From contig CM074808.1 of assembly GCA_037447605.1 (NCBI GenBank), forward strand, positions 1 through 30,273: DNA of 30,273 bases. The letters run 5' to 3'. Below are positions 19,601 through 30,273 of this stretch, piece after piece; position 1 is the first letter of the stretch; every line of letters starts with the position of its first letter. A program made the translations under genes and the position numbers. Under the pieces are notes generated by a model that worked only from the letters and a program-made list of their open reading frames with translations, had not been told where the DNA came from and searched no databases. The stretch comes from Zygnema circumcarinatum. Lineage: Eukaryota > Streptophyta > Zygnematophyceae > Zygnematales > Zygnemataceae.

Positions 19601-22600
19601 AGCCCGACTACTGGCTCACGTTCGGGAACCCCTGGGAGATAGAGCGCGTGCACGTCACCTACCCCGTGCGAGTGAGTGCGACCGTTCTGATTTAAGGTTT
19701 GAGAAATCTGAGATTCTTCAAAGTTGTGAGTCTAAGCTTACGTTCATTGCATTCTTATTCTATCGCTGTCAGTCATGCACTGAATTTGCAGCCTTGAATG
19801 CAGATAAGGGTGTTCTGACACGAGCAGGGTCATGCAGAGAGAATGGTGGTGTGAAGAATGATTGCAAGGGCGATGGAAAGGCATTGCGTGAGGACGAGCG
19901 AGAATTGGGTATGGATGTGCTCATGTCGTCCTCGTTTGCCCATGCACCTCAGTTCTACGGTCAGGCGGAGGAGGTCATCGAGGGAGGCCGCAAGAAGCAT
20001 TGCTGGACGGGAGGCGAAACGGTACGCTTCGAGTCGTGGCCGGGCCGTGCTTCTGCCGATGCATCTCTCTCCTCCCTCTCTTTCAACCTTCTCTCTTCCC
20101 CGCTCCCGCTCCCCTCTCTCCCCCTGTTTGTCACCAATCTCTCTGCATCTCCCGTCAACATTCGTTTGAAAACGCTTTGTGCAAAGCGCGTATTTCGAGA
20201 GTATTCTGCTCCAGTATATTTGAGCTGGTTAATGGAGTTATCGTTGTGTTGCGAGTTTCTCATATAATAGGTTGAAGCGGTAGCATACGACAACCCCATT
20301 CCTGGGTACTTGACGAACAATACCATCAACTTGCGGCTGTGGGCGGCCAAACCGAGTGGCGAATTTGATTTGGTGGGTTTTAAAAGGCTGCAAGAGCCCC
20401 AGTACCCTCCAAAACCATGAATTCTGAAGCATAAATTTTTTGTGATTCCTTGAATATTTGAAGACCTCGGCCCTCTAGAAAACCCCAACATGTTTGAAAG
20501 TTTGGGAAAAAGAGGTTTTCCAGGAGCATCGTGCATTACGTTTTGGCAATTTCAGAGTCTTAGAATGGCAGCAAACCTTAGGAAAAGCAGTTGAAATGTA
20601 TGAATTCTTGAAGGTCGTATGAAAAAAAACAATAGAAGTCCCTCGAACCTGCAACAAGCCATAACTCTAAAATTTATAAACGGCGAAGACCTTTGAAGTT
20701 GTCATCAAGTCTTAAGACTTCTCAATTTCAACTTCCTTTGAAAACCGCATTGGGGTCATTTCCATGGTTTACGCAGCAATCATTCAACACGGGGGACTAC
20801 GTGACAGCCATTCTGAGCAAGCAGAGAGCGGAGGCCATCAGTTCGGTGCTCTACCCGGACGATCGGACTTATCAGGTCCCACCTACACCCTAAGCCCTAG
20901 AGAGCCCTGCTGCTGCGGCGTCCGCCGGGGCAACCCTGCAGGCGAGCTCAGAGAGAGAGTCTCTTTGTGATGATCGATGGGAGGTTTCCCTCAATGAGGA
21001 TGAGCAACCGAAGGCTGCTCCGCATGGCGCTGCAGGGCAAGGAGCTGCGGCTGAAGCAGCAGCACTTCTTCGTCTCCGCAACGCTTCAAGACATAGTACG
21101 GCGCTACAAAGACCAGCATGACAACTTTGATGACTTCGCCAACAAGGTACTGCCATCCTGAGGGCAGCCCTGGCTGGGAAGGGAGAGGAGGGAGGGAGGT
21201 CTTAGAGGGAGAGAGAGAGGAAGAGAGATGGGAGGAACAGAAGCACAAGGAGAGATGGGAGGAACGTTAGAGGCAGAGGAAGAGGAGAAGTGAGGGTTGC
21301 AGAGTGAGAGATGGAAGAAATGGGAGTAAGCTGAGGGAGGGGAAAGGAGGGATGGGACAGTGACAGATGGGAGAGGAAGGGAGGGACAGATGATGAGAGA
21401 GAAAGTTGAAGAGGGCACGAAAGAGATGGGAAAGTGGAATGGAATGAGACAGAAAAATGAAAGTAAGGAAGAAGCAGGCGAGGGAGAAGGCAGGCAGGCA
21501 AACAAGCAAGGCAACCCAGTTTTGGGGTGCGGGGCGTGCGTGCGTGCGTGCGCAGGTGGCCCTGCAGCTGAACGACACGCACCCCTCCCTGGGCGTGCCG
21601 GAGCTGATGCGGCTGCTCATGGACGAGGAGGGCCTCGAGTGGAAGCGCGCGTGGGCGCTCACGCAGCGCTGCTTCTCGTTCACGAACCACACCGTGCTGC
21701 CGGAGGCGCTCGAGAAGTGGCCCATCGAGCTGCTGCACTCCGTGCTGCCGCGCCACCTGCAAATCATCTACGACATCAACTTCCACCACGTCGAGGAGCT
21801 CAAGAAACATATCGGCGCCGACTACAGCCGCCTCGCGCGCATGTCCATCATTGAGGAAGGGGAGCACAAGGTATGTGCTTCCCTACTACCCCTCTTGCGG
21901 TTACAATACGCGCTTGCGGGTTGAAATGTAGCACGCTCTCTTTCACGCATGCACGCTTCTCTCTCTCTCCCTCTCCCTCTTCCTCTCCCTCTCTCTCTCT
22001 CTCCTCTCCCTCTCCCTCTCCCTCTCCCTTCCTTCCTCCCTCCCTCCCTCCCTCCCTCCCTCCCTCCCTCAGCACCTCTCATTCCCCCCCCCCTCCCTCC
22101 CTTCCCCCAACACCCCCCCGCCCTCGTAAAACACATTCGCTTACTCGGTTAGGGCACGCTGAATATTGTAGTGGCGGGGAGAGTGGGAGAACAGGCAGTT
22201 CGAATGGCGAGTTTGGCGGTGGTGGCCTCCCACACCGTCAATGGAGTTGCAGTTCTGCACTCAGAACTCATCAAGAACGTCCTCTTCAAGGTGCACTAGC
22301 CCTCCGATTCCTCCCTCCCATTCCTACTCCCACTCCACTGGAAGGAATGCGTACTTGCCGGATGTAATTTGTTGAAAATGAGGGGCTGAGATGCTTTAAA
22401 TGGCGTTCTATAATTTTTAAGCAATATGGGAGGGATTGAGGGGCAGAGGATTTAGTACTACTACGTATCTTCTCTTCTCTCCATTTTTGCACTTTTTTGT
22501 TCTGAGCGTAATGTTTGTTCGAGCAGGACTTCTATGACATCTGGCCTCAAAAATTTCAAAACAAGACTAATGGAGTCACACAGGTATGCATCCTCATGCG

Positions 22601-25529
22601 CCTCGAAAAAGATTTAGCTCTAGGAGGGAAAATTTGAGACAGAGAGAGAGGGGAGGGGACAGCTGGATTGGGCTACATTTGGTCTGAGTGGCTGTAGCAA
22701 GAGGGTGACGGGCCTTCCGACAAGAGAGAGAGAGAGAGAGAGAGAGAGATAAAGAGGGAGAGAGTGAGAGAGAGAGAGAGTACTTGGGACAGGGAGAGAG
22801 CGAGATGGGAGAGATGAGTGAGAGGAGGAAGGCTGGCTGGGAGCTCAGAAAAGGGGAGCTCTGTTTTGGTGGACTCTCAACTCCGTTTCAAAGTTGGCAG
22901 CGGATGTTGCGGTGTGTGAGTGAGGCTGAGGTGGGTGCAGCGGCGGTGGCTTGCCTTCTGCAACCCCGCGTTGGGGCGCGTCCTCGAGGAGCGGTTGGGC
23001 ACGCGCGCGTGGGCGAGCGACCTGGACCTCCTCGCGGGCCTGCGCCGCAGCGCGGACGACCCCGCCCTCCACCGCCAATGGTGCGCCGCGCGGCGCCAGA
23101 ACAAGGCGCGCCTCGCCACCTACATCGAGGCGGCCACCGGGGTCAAGGTGGGCTCTACGCCGACGATTGGACCATTGCGGAGCTTACTTACTGGGAGGGG
23201 GAGACAGAGAGATAGAGACAGAGAGACAGAGAGATTTTCGTCAGGACTCGACCCTTTCAATGTTGGGAAAGGGGTGAATGCAGGTGAGCATCGACGCAAT
23301 GTTTGACGTCCAGGTGAAGCGTATCCACGAGTATAAGAGGCAGCTGCTCAATGTGCTGGCCATCATCCACCGATACGATTGTATCAAGGTGCGTGTCCCT
23401 CCCTGCCCCTACCACTCTCCCTCCCCCTCTCTCCTCTCCCCCCCTCCTTCTGTGTGCACATTAAACTTTTGCAATGCCGGCAATCACTATTTGCAGATTT
23501 CTTACATTTAGAGACTTTGCGCTCAAGGCTTCAGATTCCCAGTGGGGGTACCGACTGTTTGTGAGTTGTAGGTATGGTTCACAGGGTTTCCGCGAACTCT
23601 CGTGTCAATGTCCTAACTTTCAGGGGCATTGAAGAGTGCTCCCTGGTTAGTACCTGCGTTATGAGTAACGGTCAAGAGGTCAAGAGTAACGTAGTGATTG
23701 TGGTTTAATTTAGGGCTAGCGTTCGGTCAGTGTTCTGAGGATGAGGGTTAAATATGGAGTTAGAAGTGGCCAGGGTTTCAATTTTGGATTAGCTTGAACT
23801 TAGAGGCCCTGGTAGCGACTAGATCGCGCTTCATTAGAATGTGAGGTACGAACAAGAGTTGTCACGTCAGGAGCGGCCTCGCCGATGCATGCTTGGATGC
23901 TTAATTAAGCCCTTGTAAGGACTCAAGTACGAACATGTTGTGAACTTGTGATTCGACATGTAGATCAGCAATAACATGAACATGAAATGCCAATGTGAAA
24001 ACCCACAGAGCATGAAGCCGGAGGATCGGCAGAAGGTGGTGCCCAGAGTGTGCGTACTGGGCGGCAAGGCGGCCCCCGGATACGACATGGCGCGACGCAT
24101 CATCAAGCTCATCTGCACCGTCGCCGAGAAGATAAACAACGACCCCGATGTCGGGGACCTCCTCAAGCTGGTAACGGGAAAGCACCTGACAATCTGAAAA
24201 CTGGCAACCCCTCAACACTACATCATCTGAACCCTAAACTTGAAGTCGCTGCAGGCGTCAATGTAATGTTCTCTGGGGTTGGCAGGTGTTTGTTCCCGAC
24301 TATAATGTGTCAGTAGCCGAGCTCATCGTTCCTGCAGCCGACCTTTCTCAGCATATTAGGTGAGGAGGAATACATTCTAAAGATCGCCTTATAATTCCCA
24401 CTTCCAGCTTTGGATGCTGTTGATGTCGGTCTTACGTATTTCTCGACCTGTTGTCGATTGAATACCTTTCCCTCACATCCTCGTAGTCCTGAATTGGTCG
24501 CTCATTGTTGCCGCCCTCCTGCGTGGGCTGCGCAGCACGGCGGGCAACGAGGCCTCGGGCACGAGCAACATGAAGTTTGCGATGAACGGAGGCATCATTC
24601 TCGGCACGCTGGACGGCGCCAATGTGGAGATCCGCGAGGAGATTGGCGAGGAGAACATGGTGAGCTCAACATTCACTTCGTAATCCCTTCCTCTCCTTTG
24701 TCTGGCTTGCCCGCAGAGCTCAGAGTTTTGGGATGTTGGTGACAAGGTCAACCGTAAATCGTATTGTGGTCGCAGTTCATCTTTGGAGCGCGAGTCGACG
24801 AAGTTCCCCGCCTGCAGGCTGAACGCAGACATTTCACACCTTGTAAAGAGTTTATACGCGTTGTCGGGTGGGCCCTCAATTTCTGAAACCCTAAAAAAGA
24901 TCAGCATAAAGATTACTAGAAGGGTCGCTTTAAGCCACTGGCAACGTGCTTTCCTCTCTCGTCTGCTACGTGTTCTATGTCCTCACCTCGCCCGCCTGGT
25001 CATGGACTTAATGCTCCCCACTAGGTTGGTTGTGTGGAGCACCTCCGTCCTGCCCCGTTTCTTTGTCGTTGTGAGCGCCAAACACAACTGTGTGCGCGTG
25101 TGGCAGAATGATAAGGAACGACTACTTTGGCGCCGCCGAGCATTTGGTGCCTCTCTGTGACTCCATTGAGGGCGCAAACGACTTGTACCTTCTGGCGAAT
25201 GACTTCCCGAGCTATTTGATGACACAGGCAAGTACTAATAACCCAAAAACTGGAAAGAAGGTCCGTGTTGGATCGAAGGCCCACGTATTCATCAAATTCT
25301 GCGATCTTGCGCTCCTAAGGACCATTGGAACTGGTCGTTCTGCCCTAAATTTGTGGCCTTGCTAGCAATTTTGCAGGCGGCGGTGGACCGTGCGTACGTG
25401 GACACGGCGCGGTGGACTCGCATGTCCATCCTCAGCACGGCCGGCTCGGGGAAGTTCAGCAGCGACCGCACCATCCGCGAATATGCGGAAGACATCTGGG
25501 GCGTGCAGCCCTGCATCCGCCCGCTCTAG
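16617..25529 (+). CDS. plastid-targeted alpha-1,4-glucan phosphorylase with N-terminal ACT domain
   Basis: Releases glucose-1-phosphate from starch or glycogen ends (GT35, PLP enzyme). Exons: 16617-17363, 17864-17978, 18341-18441, 18665-18702, 19018-19071, 19536-19671, 19953-20021, 20271-20372, 20777-20875, 21036-21146, 21556-21870, 22195-22290, 22527-22583, 22941-23147, 23284-23388, 24009-24170, 24286-24359, 24536-24659, 24776-24867, 25107-25227 and 25377-25529. All phases agree, giving 1025 residues. Residues 1-~65: Ser/Arg-rich transit-like leader. ~83-157: ACT domain ([18 protein letters not shown]). A Gln run follows at 171-176. From ~205 the phosphorylase begins: [69 protein letters not shown] and [14 protein letters not shown], with the PLP lysine at K876. 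The plastid-type ~80-residue insertion of plant PHO1 is absent. Intron 20 looks GC-AG (CAG|GCAAGT). ATG 16617 gives the leader; an in-frame ATG at 16431 is less likely. Confidence 0.95.
21180..21505 (+). repeat. purine-rich (GGGAGA/GAGG) intron tract
   Basis: Most of the intron between phosphorylase exons 10 and 11 is G/A simple sequence on the coding strand. This is the opposite skew to the pyrimidine tract in the next intron. It ends in a (GCGT)n run just before the 3' splice site at 21555. Confidence 0.75.
21960..22072 (+). repeat. pyrimidine (CTCCCT / CCCT)n intron tract
   Basis: Tandem CTCCCT units pass into CCCT units in the intron between phosphorylase exons 11 and 12. The opposite strand can form G-quadruplexes. 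Confidence 0.85.
22723..22790 (+). repeat. (GA)n microsatellite in phosphorylase intron
   Basis: An uninterrupted GA dinucleotide run to about 22749 is followed by imperfect GAGA units, in the intron between exons 13 and 14. Confidence 0.85.
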
Positions 25530-25947
25530 CCGCTCTACCGATAAAATCATGTACAGCTAGCTACAAGTCACGAGTCTGTTCACTGGCGTTTTGCTAAGGA
25601 GGAAGGCGTGAAATGCTTTTTGGTCGCCTCTGTGGTGCGATATATTATTTTAAATAAAAAATAATTTTGATTACTCATACAAGCCGACGAAGTGGGCACG
25701 TCAAACATGCTGGAAAATTCCTTGCCACTTGTTTTGATACATGCAGCTTTGAAGTTTTCTCCTATCCCCTCCTCCCAACTACAGGACGTTTCACAAAAAA
25801 CGGTGACGAGGGCTTCTGGCAGGAGCAAAATTTGACACGCAAATTTGCGATTTAGTGGATGGCCTCTTTACTGTACAGTCATAGTCATGGTGTTTTGTGT
25901 TGGGAAGGAAGGAGCCGACATAAGTCTGCCGCCCGCCCCCCCCCCCT
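25530..25947. other. convergent spacer between phosphorylase (+) and OGDH (-)
   Basis: 418 bases lie between the two stop codons. AT content rises, with an AATAAA-containing block near 25650-25665 that could serve the phosphorylase mRNA. A C-run at 25936-25946 lies directly after the OGDH stop. No coding exon is visible. Confidence 0.55.
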
Positions 25948-28900
25948 CTACTCGGAGTCGGAGAGCGCCGCGTCTATGAGTTGGCGCGTCTCCTGCTGGT
26001 GGATGCGGTGGCTGCCGGTGGCGGCGGCCGCGGAGGACGCTCTGCCCACATAGCGAGCGCGGCTCCGCTCCGGCCCGCGATCCTTGCACAGCTCGCGCAG
26101 CGCCGTCTCCAGGCGGGGCTGCACGTAGCTCCAGGCGCCCATGTTCTTCGGTTCCTCCTGCAAGCGGCCCGCAGCACTGTGAGGGGAGGGACAGGAAAGG
26201 GAAGCCGTTTCACGATTCACTCGATTCAGCGCAACCCTAAACTGTCAAAACGACGAGCGCTGACAGAGCTCTAACCTGCACCCACACGATCTCGGCGTTG
26301 GGGTAGCGCTTGATGACAGTCGCCAAGCGGTCCATTGCCAGAGGGGCGATCTGCTCCAGGCGGACCAGCGCGACGTTTCTGATCTTCCTAGCTCGCCGAG
26401 CATGCGCGAGAAGATAATAAATCTGCACGCAGCAGTTCATGTCCACATGAAAAGAAGGGAGCAATTTAACAAGGACGCCAATGGCCTCGTTGCAATTGAC
26501 CTCGGCTGAACAATGTTCTACGACAGTAACGATATTGCGAGCATTGCTCACCACGACCTCTAACAACCCGGAAAAATGAAAATTCTTCTCGTAACCAAGC
26601 AAACGCTGAAATACCTAGGGCTTCGGAGAAACCCTGCAAATCCCCAGGAGATCCCTGACTATATCGTCGACGTTCTGAAGGTTGGCGTGAGTGGACAGCA
26701 CCTTCCCCGAGCAGAGGAGCACGCGCTGAATGTCCCGCCGGGGCAGAAGGTCCTCCCCCAGATGCCGCAGATTGTCAGCCGGGTCCCCGTCTGCAATCAC
26801 CCGCCTGATGCCCCCCTGCATACAACTGCTTCAACCGACCAAAAGCACTGGAAACCCTAATGCAGTTGTACGTACATGACTATTCATCGCTTACACATTT
26901 AAATCCAAAGAGAAGTAGCCTACAGTTTCGCTCAGCAGAGCAGAGGACAAAGCAAGAATCCTGCAAAAAGGCACAAACCTGAAGTATGTGCCTGGAGCCA
27001 TGTCTGCCAGTTTAGAGACACAGGCCCTGTGATGCAACAGAAACTACAGGAAAGCCCACAGCCAAACCCTTCTCTCCGCAGCCCATTAGCAACAAAAATC
27101 GTGAAAGTCAGAAGCTGAAATCCAGGGATTACTCTTCCCGACCCCTCCCCCCCTTTCAAACCCCACGTTCCTGCAATCAGAAAATCTGCAATCTTTTCAA
27201 GAACCTTCATCAGCACCTAAGACCCCAACCTCATCTGCTCAGAGTAGTAAAAGCGACGCGGCGACACGGGCTGCAATACGAGCAGGCTGTGGAGGCAGCA
27301 AGCCTCCGGAGTGCACCTTTGGAGCCATGACGACCAGCGGCTTCGAGTACGGCCGGCAGACCTGCATGCATAGGGCGATTCCCTTCATCATTATCATCAT
27401 CGCCGTCATCACTATCACCACCATCATCATCATCGCCATCGCCCCGTGAGCACACCTGGCGGCGCAAGAGGTGAAAGAAGTTCGCGGGCGATGTCACGTT
27501 CACCACACAGCTGCAACGCAGTAAAGCTACAGCATTCTGTCAATAAAGCTTCAAAAAAGCTCTACAACCAGAATAGTGAAAGGTAGCAATGTGAAGTTCG
27601 ACTTAAAGCACAGGTTGTCTAATCCTTTATGACACAGAGAGGGAAAAAGGGTTCTGTCTTGTCTCTGGAAGCTCAAAAAATATAAAATAAAAAAGAACCT
27701 ACAGGTTGTGATCTTTTTCTGCATTTCTGCGCATCCACTGCGCCATGAAGAGCTTCCAGTCGTGCCTGCAGAAGGAAGACTGGGCAGGTCAGGCCTCCCC
27801 TCTGTCGCTCTTCAGAGCTGACATCTTAAAAAAAACCCCTACAAGGCCATAAAAACCTCAAACGCATAAACCATGAAGTAACCCAAACAACACCATGAAC
27901 ACATCACATCCAAACAGAAACAGCAAGCACGTAAACCCGATACACCCTGCAGACCCTAGAGAGTTTCCCCTCGCCCTGAAGCAGCTGCACAAGTCCCGCC
28001 CCCCCCCACCGGTGCAGGCGGCCCTCCGGCCCGCCGTCGAGTTCTGCGAGGAGGCGGGTGAGGTCCGGCGGGTCCCCCTCCTGCGCGCCCTCCGCCGCCC
28101 GCCGCGCCGCCGTCAGCTCCTCGAGGTCGCTCCGCGTCAGATAGCCCTTGCCGCCTGGGGGAGGAGGGAGGGAGAGGGGCCAAGAGAGATGGGAGAAAAA
28201 GATATGGGAGGAGCTAGAGAGGGGGGGGCGAAAGGGAGGAGGGAAGGAGGGGAGGAGAGAGCGGGAAACGAAGACAGCAGAGTGGGTTAAAGAGAAAAAG
28301 GGAAGCGCGAGGGAGGTGGCGAGCTGAAGAGTGGCGGAGTTCAGCATGGGCACGAGACGGGGAAGGGAGCATGGCCTGAAAGCTCTCGAATCCTGCCAAG
28401 ACTTTAGAACCCTATGCAGGGACATGAGTGAAGAGAAGAGAATGACAGGACGAGCAAGGACGGAGAGCGAAGGAAGATAGAGAGGGAATGATCTCCGCAC
28501 CTCTATCAGCCGCAGTAAAGCCGGCCTCAATGTCAGCCGTGTGTTGGGGCCCCAGCCCGGGGAGGTGGTCGGGGTCATCACTGCAGAGCTGCACACACCA
28601 CCGCGTGCGTGCGCGCATGGGCCCTTTGGACAACAGTTTTTCGGGGTTGAAAGGTTGGTTTGAGGATTGCGGGGTACCTGCAGGAACCTCTCGAGTCTCG
28701 CGGAGCTGTGGTCCGGCCCCTGCCCGTCGTGCCCGTGCGGCAGCAGCAGCACGAGCCCGCAGGCCGCCCGCCACCGCGCCTCGCCGCCCGCCACGAAGGT
28801 GTCGATGGCCGCCTGCGCGTTGTTCGCGAAGTCGCCGAACTGCATCATCGGAAGGAGACAGGGGGGGGGAGGGAGGAAGGACTAGTTGTGGGGCAGCAGG

Positions 28901-30273
28901 AGAGAGGCAAGTAAGGGAACGAGAAGGGAGGAGAAATGGGAAGGCTGTTGCGGACCTGAGCCTCCCACATGACGAGAGCGTTCTCGCTAGCGAGACTGAA
29001 TCCGTACTCAAAGCCCAGCACGGCTGCCTCCGAGAGATTGGAGTTGCACACTAAAAACGGACTTTGTTGTCCCGGCGCCATTCGGTTCAGTGGAACATAC
29101 CTGCGGCCGCAGGGAGAAAAAGCTAATAGAGCGAGAGAGATAGGGCCTTACATCTCCTGGCTGCCACTCGCCAGGGGCAGCCCTTGCTGTTTAGCAGAAT
29201 GGACAACTCAGAGATACCTTCCCTACAAACTCTGTGCAAACCTATACGGACTTTTGTCAAAGTCTATATATTATATGGAAACACCAATAGGAATCTTACA
29301 AACGATAAAAAATTCACGCAGACCCAAAACTCGCTTGCAAATACTAAAACAACATCAAACCGTATAAAAAATTCCTTACAACCCCTAAAAAGCTTCTCAC
29401 AAATCCCAAAAAATCTACTTCTAAATCTCGGAAAACCCGTGAAATGCCCTAGAAACGCGGTCGCAGTGAAGCTGAACAGGTGACGAGCGGCCTACCGCTG
29501 CGCGGTGGTCTGGTCGTAGAGCGCCGCGTGGCGCTGGCTGAAGGTCCCGCGCTCGCAGTCCTGCCCGCTCAGCCGCACGGGGAAGGGGGGCTGCGCCGAG
29601 AGGATGGACCTGCGGCCATGCGACCATGCATCATCCATCATCGACCCATCCATCCACATGCCATTCATCCCTGCTTGCAACCATCCACATCCATCATCAT
29701 TAATCATCAATTGGATGATCAATGATGATGATGATGATTGGAAAATTTTGCCCCTCAGGTGCGCCCTTACTATCCACAGATGCATCTGTTGTCTATAATC
29801 CGATGGCATCTATATGCATCCATCGATTCATCCATGCATCACGCGCCAGTCAAAAATTTCATGCATCATGGATCCACTTGCCTGGGAAAATTCACCTATT
29901 TCGATGCACGCTTTTTCAGATTTTCACAGTTTCTAGGGTTCAGGAGATTCCTGTGAGGATCTTCAGAGGTTTCTACAAGGAAGCACAAACCCAAAAGCCA
30001 AGGCCTCCGCCATGGCCCAGTCTATGCCTTCGCCAGTCTCCACCATCTGCAGTCGAGCTTGTAGGAGGGCCTTCACCTGCAGGACATAGAGGATATCAAA
30101 GCTTCTCAGAATTCTAGGGTTCCTGAAGGAAGGGTGGTGAAGCTACAAAGGGTAGGGATGGGCGACCTGAGGATGCAGGTGGAAGTCCTCAGGGACCCGG
30201 CAAGCAGCACTGCCCTGCAACCCTCCTCACGCCTTGCCACAGGTGAGGGAGGGGGGGAGGGAGGGGAAGGAGG
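25948..30273 (-). CDS. OGDH: 2-oxoglutarate dehydrogenase E1 component, C-terminal part (5' end outside window)
   Basis: Thiamine-diphosphate E1 of the mitochondrial 2-oxoglutarate dehydrogenase complex (TCA cycle). Minus-strand exons in view: 30167-30214 ([10 protein letters not shown]), 29991-30076 ([17 protein letters not shown]), 29496-29609 ([18 protein letters not shown]), 28956-29100 ([15 protein letters not shown]), 28678-28839 ([27 protein letters not shown]), 28501-28588 ([11 protein letters not shown]), 28010-28154, 27703-27765, 27456-27510 ([15 protein letters not shown]), 27317-27361 ([13 protein letters not shown]), 26702-26815 (RVLLCSGK), 26276-26422 ([15 protein letters not shown], then [10 protein letters not shown]) and 25948-26157 ([30 protein letters not shown], then stop). 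The segment between MAPK and [10 protein letters not shown], where homologs read LLRH..., is not found between 26816 and 27316. Exons 28010-28154 and 27703-27765 add about 70 residues absent from plant and animal E1, including an EF-hand-like stretch. Confidence 0.93.
27383..27440. repeat. (CAT)n trinucleotide tract in an OGDH intron
   Basis: Imperfect CAT/ATC triplets in the intron between OGDH exons 27456-27510 and 27317-27361. The Asp-rich or Met-rich open frames over it come from the repeat and are not coding. Confidence 0.8.
29625..29745. repeat. (CATC)n and (GAT)n tracts in an OGDH intron
   Basis: CATC-type units, then TGATGATGATGAT, in the intron between OGDH exons 29991-30076 and 29496-29609. 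CATCCATGCAT-type words recur to about 29875. Confidence 0.75.

Noticed and set aside
21822-22136. Gly/Arg/Glu-rich minus-strand frames
   Set aside because: They are shadows of the CTCCCT/CCCT intron repeat opposite the phosphorylase gene.
27231-27506. Minus-strand frame with an Asp-rich run
   Set aside because: Only its first part ([15 protein letters not shown]) is an OGDH exon. The Asp run is the CAT repeat of the following intron.

Overview
The window is nuclear DNA from an intron-dense photosynthetic eukaryote, most likely a green-lineage alga. Four observations support this. Conserved proteins are broken into many short exons with GT..AG borders. One gene encodes a DUF1118/RIQ-type thylakoid protein with a transit-like leader. 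A glucan phosphorylase has a plastid-type leader. Introns and intergenic DNA are full of simple repeats (CCCT, CTCCCT, GA, GACT). I cannot name the species.

Layout, left to right. 1-609: a degenerate array built on GGCC words. 958-4835 (-): a DAGK/sphingoid-base-kinase-type lipid kinase in about 12 small exons. 4836-5333: a pyrimidine-rich divergent promoter shared with 5334-7066 (+), a two-exon RIQ/DUF1118 thylakoid protein. 7067-9554: gene-poor DNA holding two 5'-truncated, head-to-head 3' ends of one LINE-like retroelement family. About 9555-15909 (-): a GT39/ArnT-like membrane glycosyltransferase in about 13 exons. 15910-16616: a second divergent promoter with GACT repeats and several perfect dyads. 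16617-25529 (+): an alpha-glucan phosphorylase (1025 residues in 21 exons) whose N-terminus carries an ACT domain. 25530-25947: a short convergent spacer. 25948 to the right edge (-): the C-terminal part of 2-oxoglutarate dehydrogenase E1, whose 5' end lies outside the window.

I rebuilt the exons by hand from splice sites, reading-frame phase and recognisable family motifs. The phosphorylase model closes in frame over all 21 exons. The RIQ and most OGDH exons also join in phase. The lipid kinase has one exon whose frame does not close and an uncertain first exon, and the GT39 3' end is uncertain.

The genes do not form a pathway operon, as expected for a eukaryote. They are arranged as two divergent pairs and one convergent pair. 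The most interesting points are the ACT-phosphorylase fusion (a possible small-molecule switch on starch or glucan breakdown), an EF-hand-like insertion of roughly 70 residues in OGDH E1, the ArnT-like enzyme with a leader peptide, the GGCC-word array, and quasi-periodic 'word-like' sequence in many introns.
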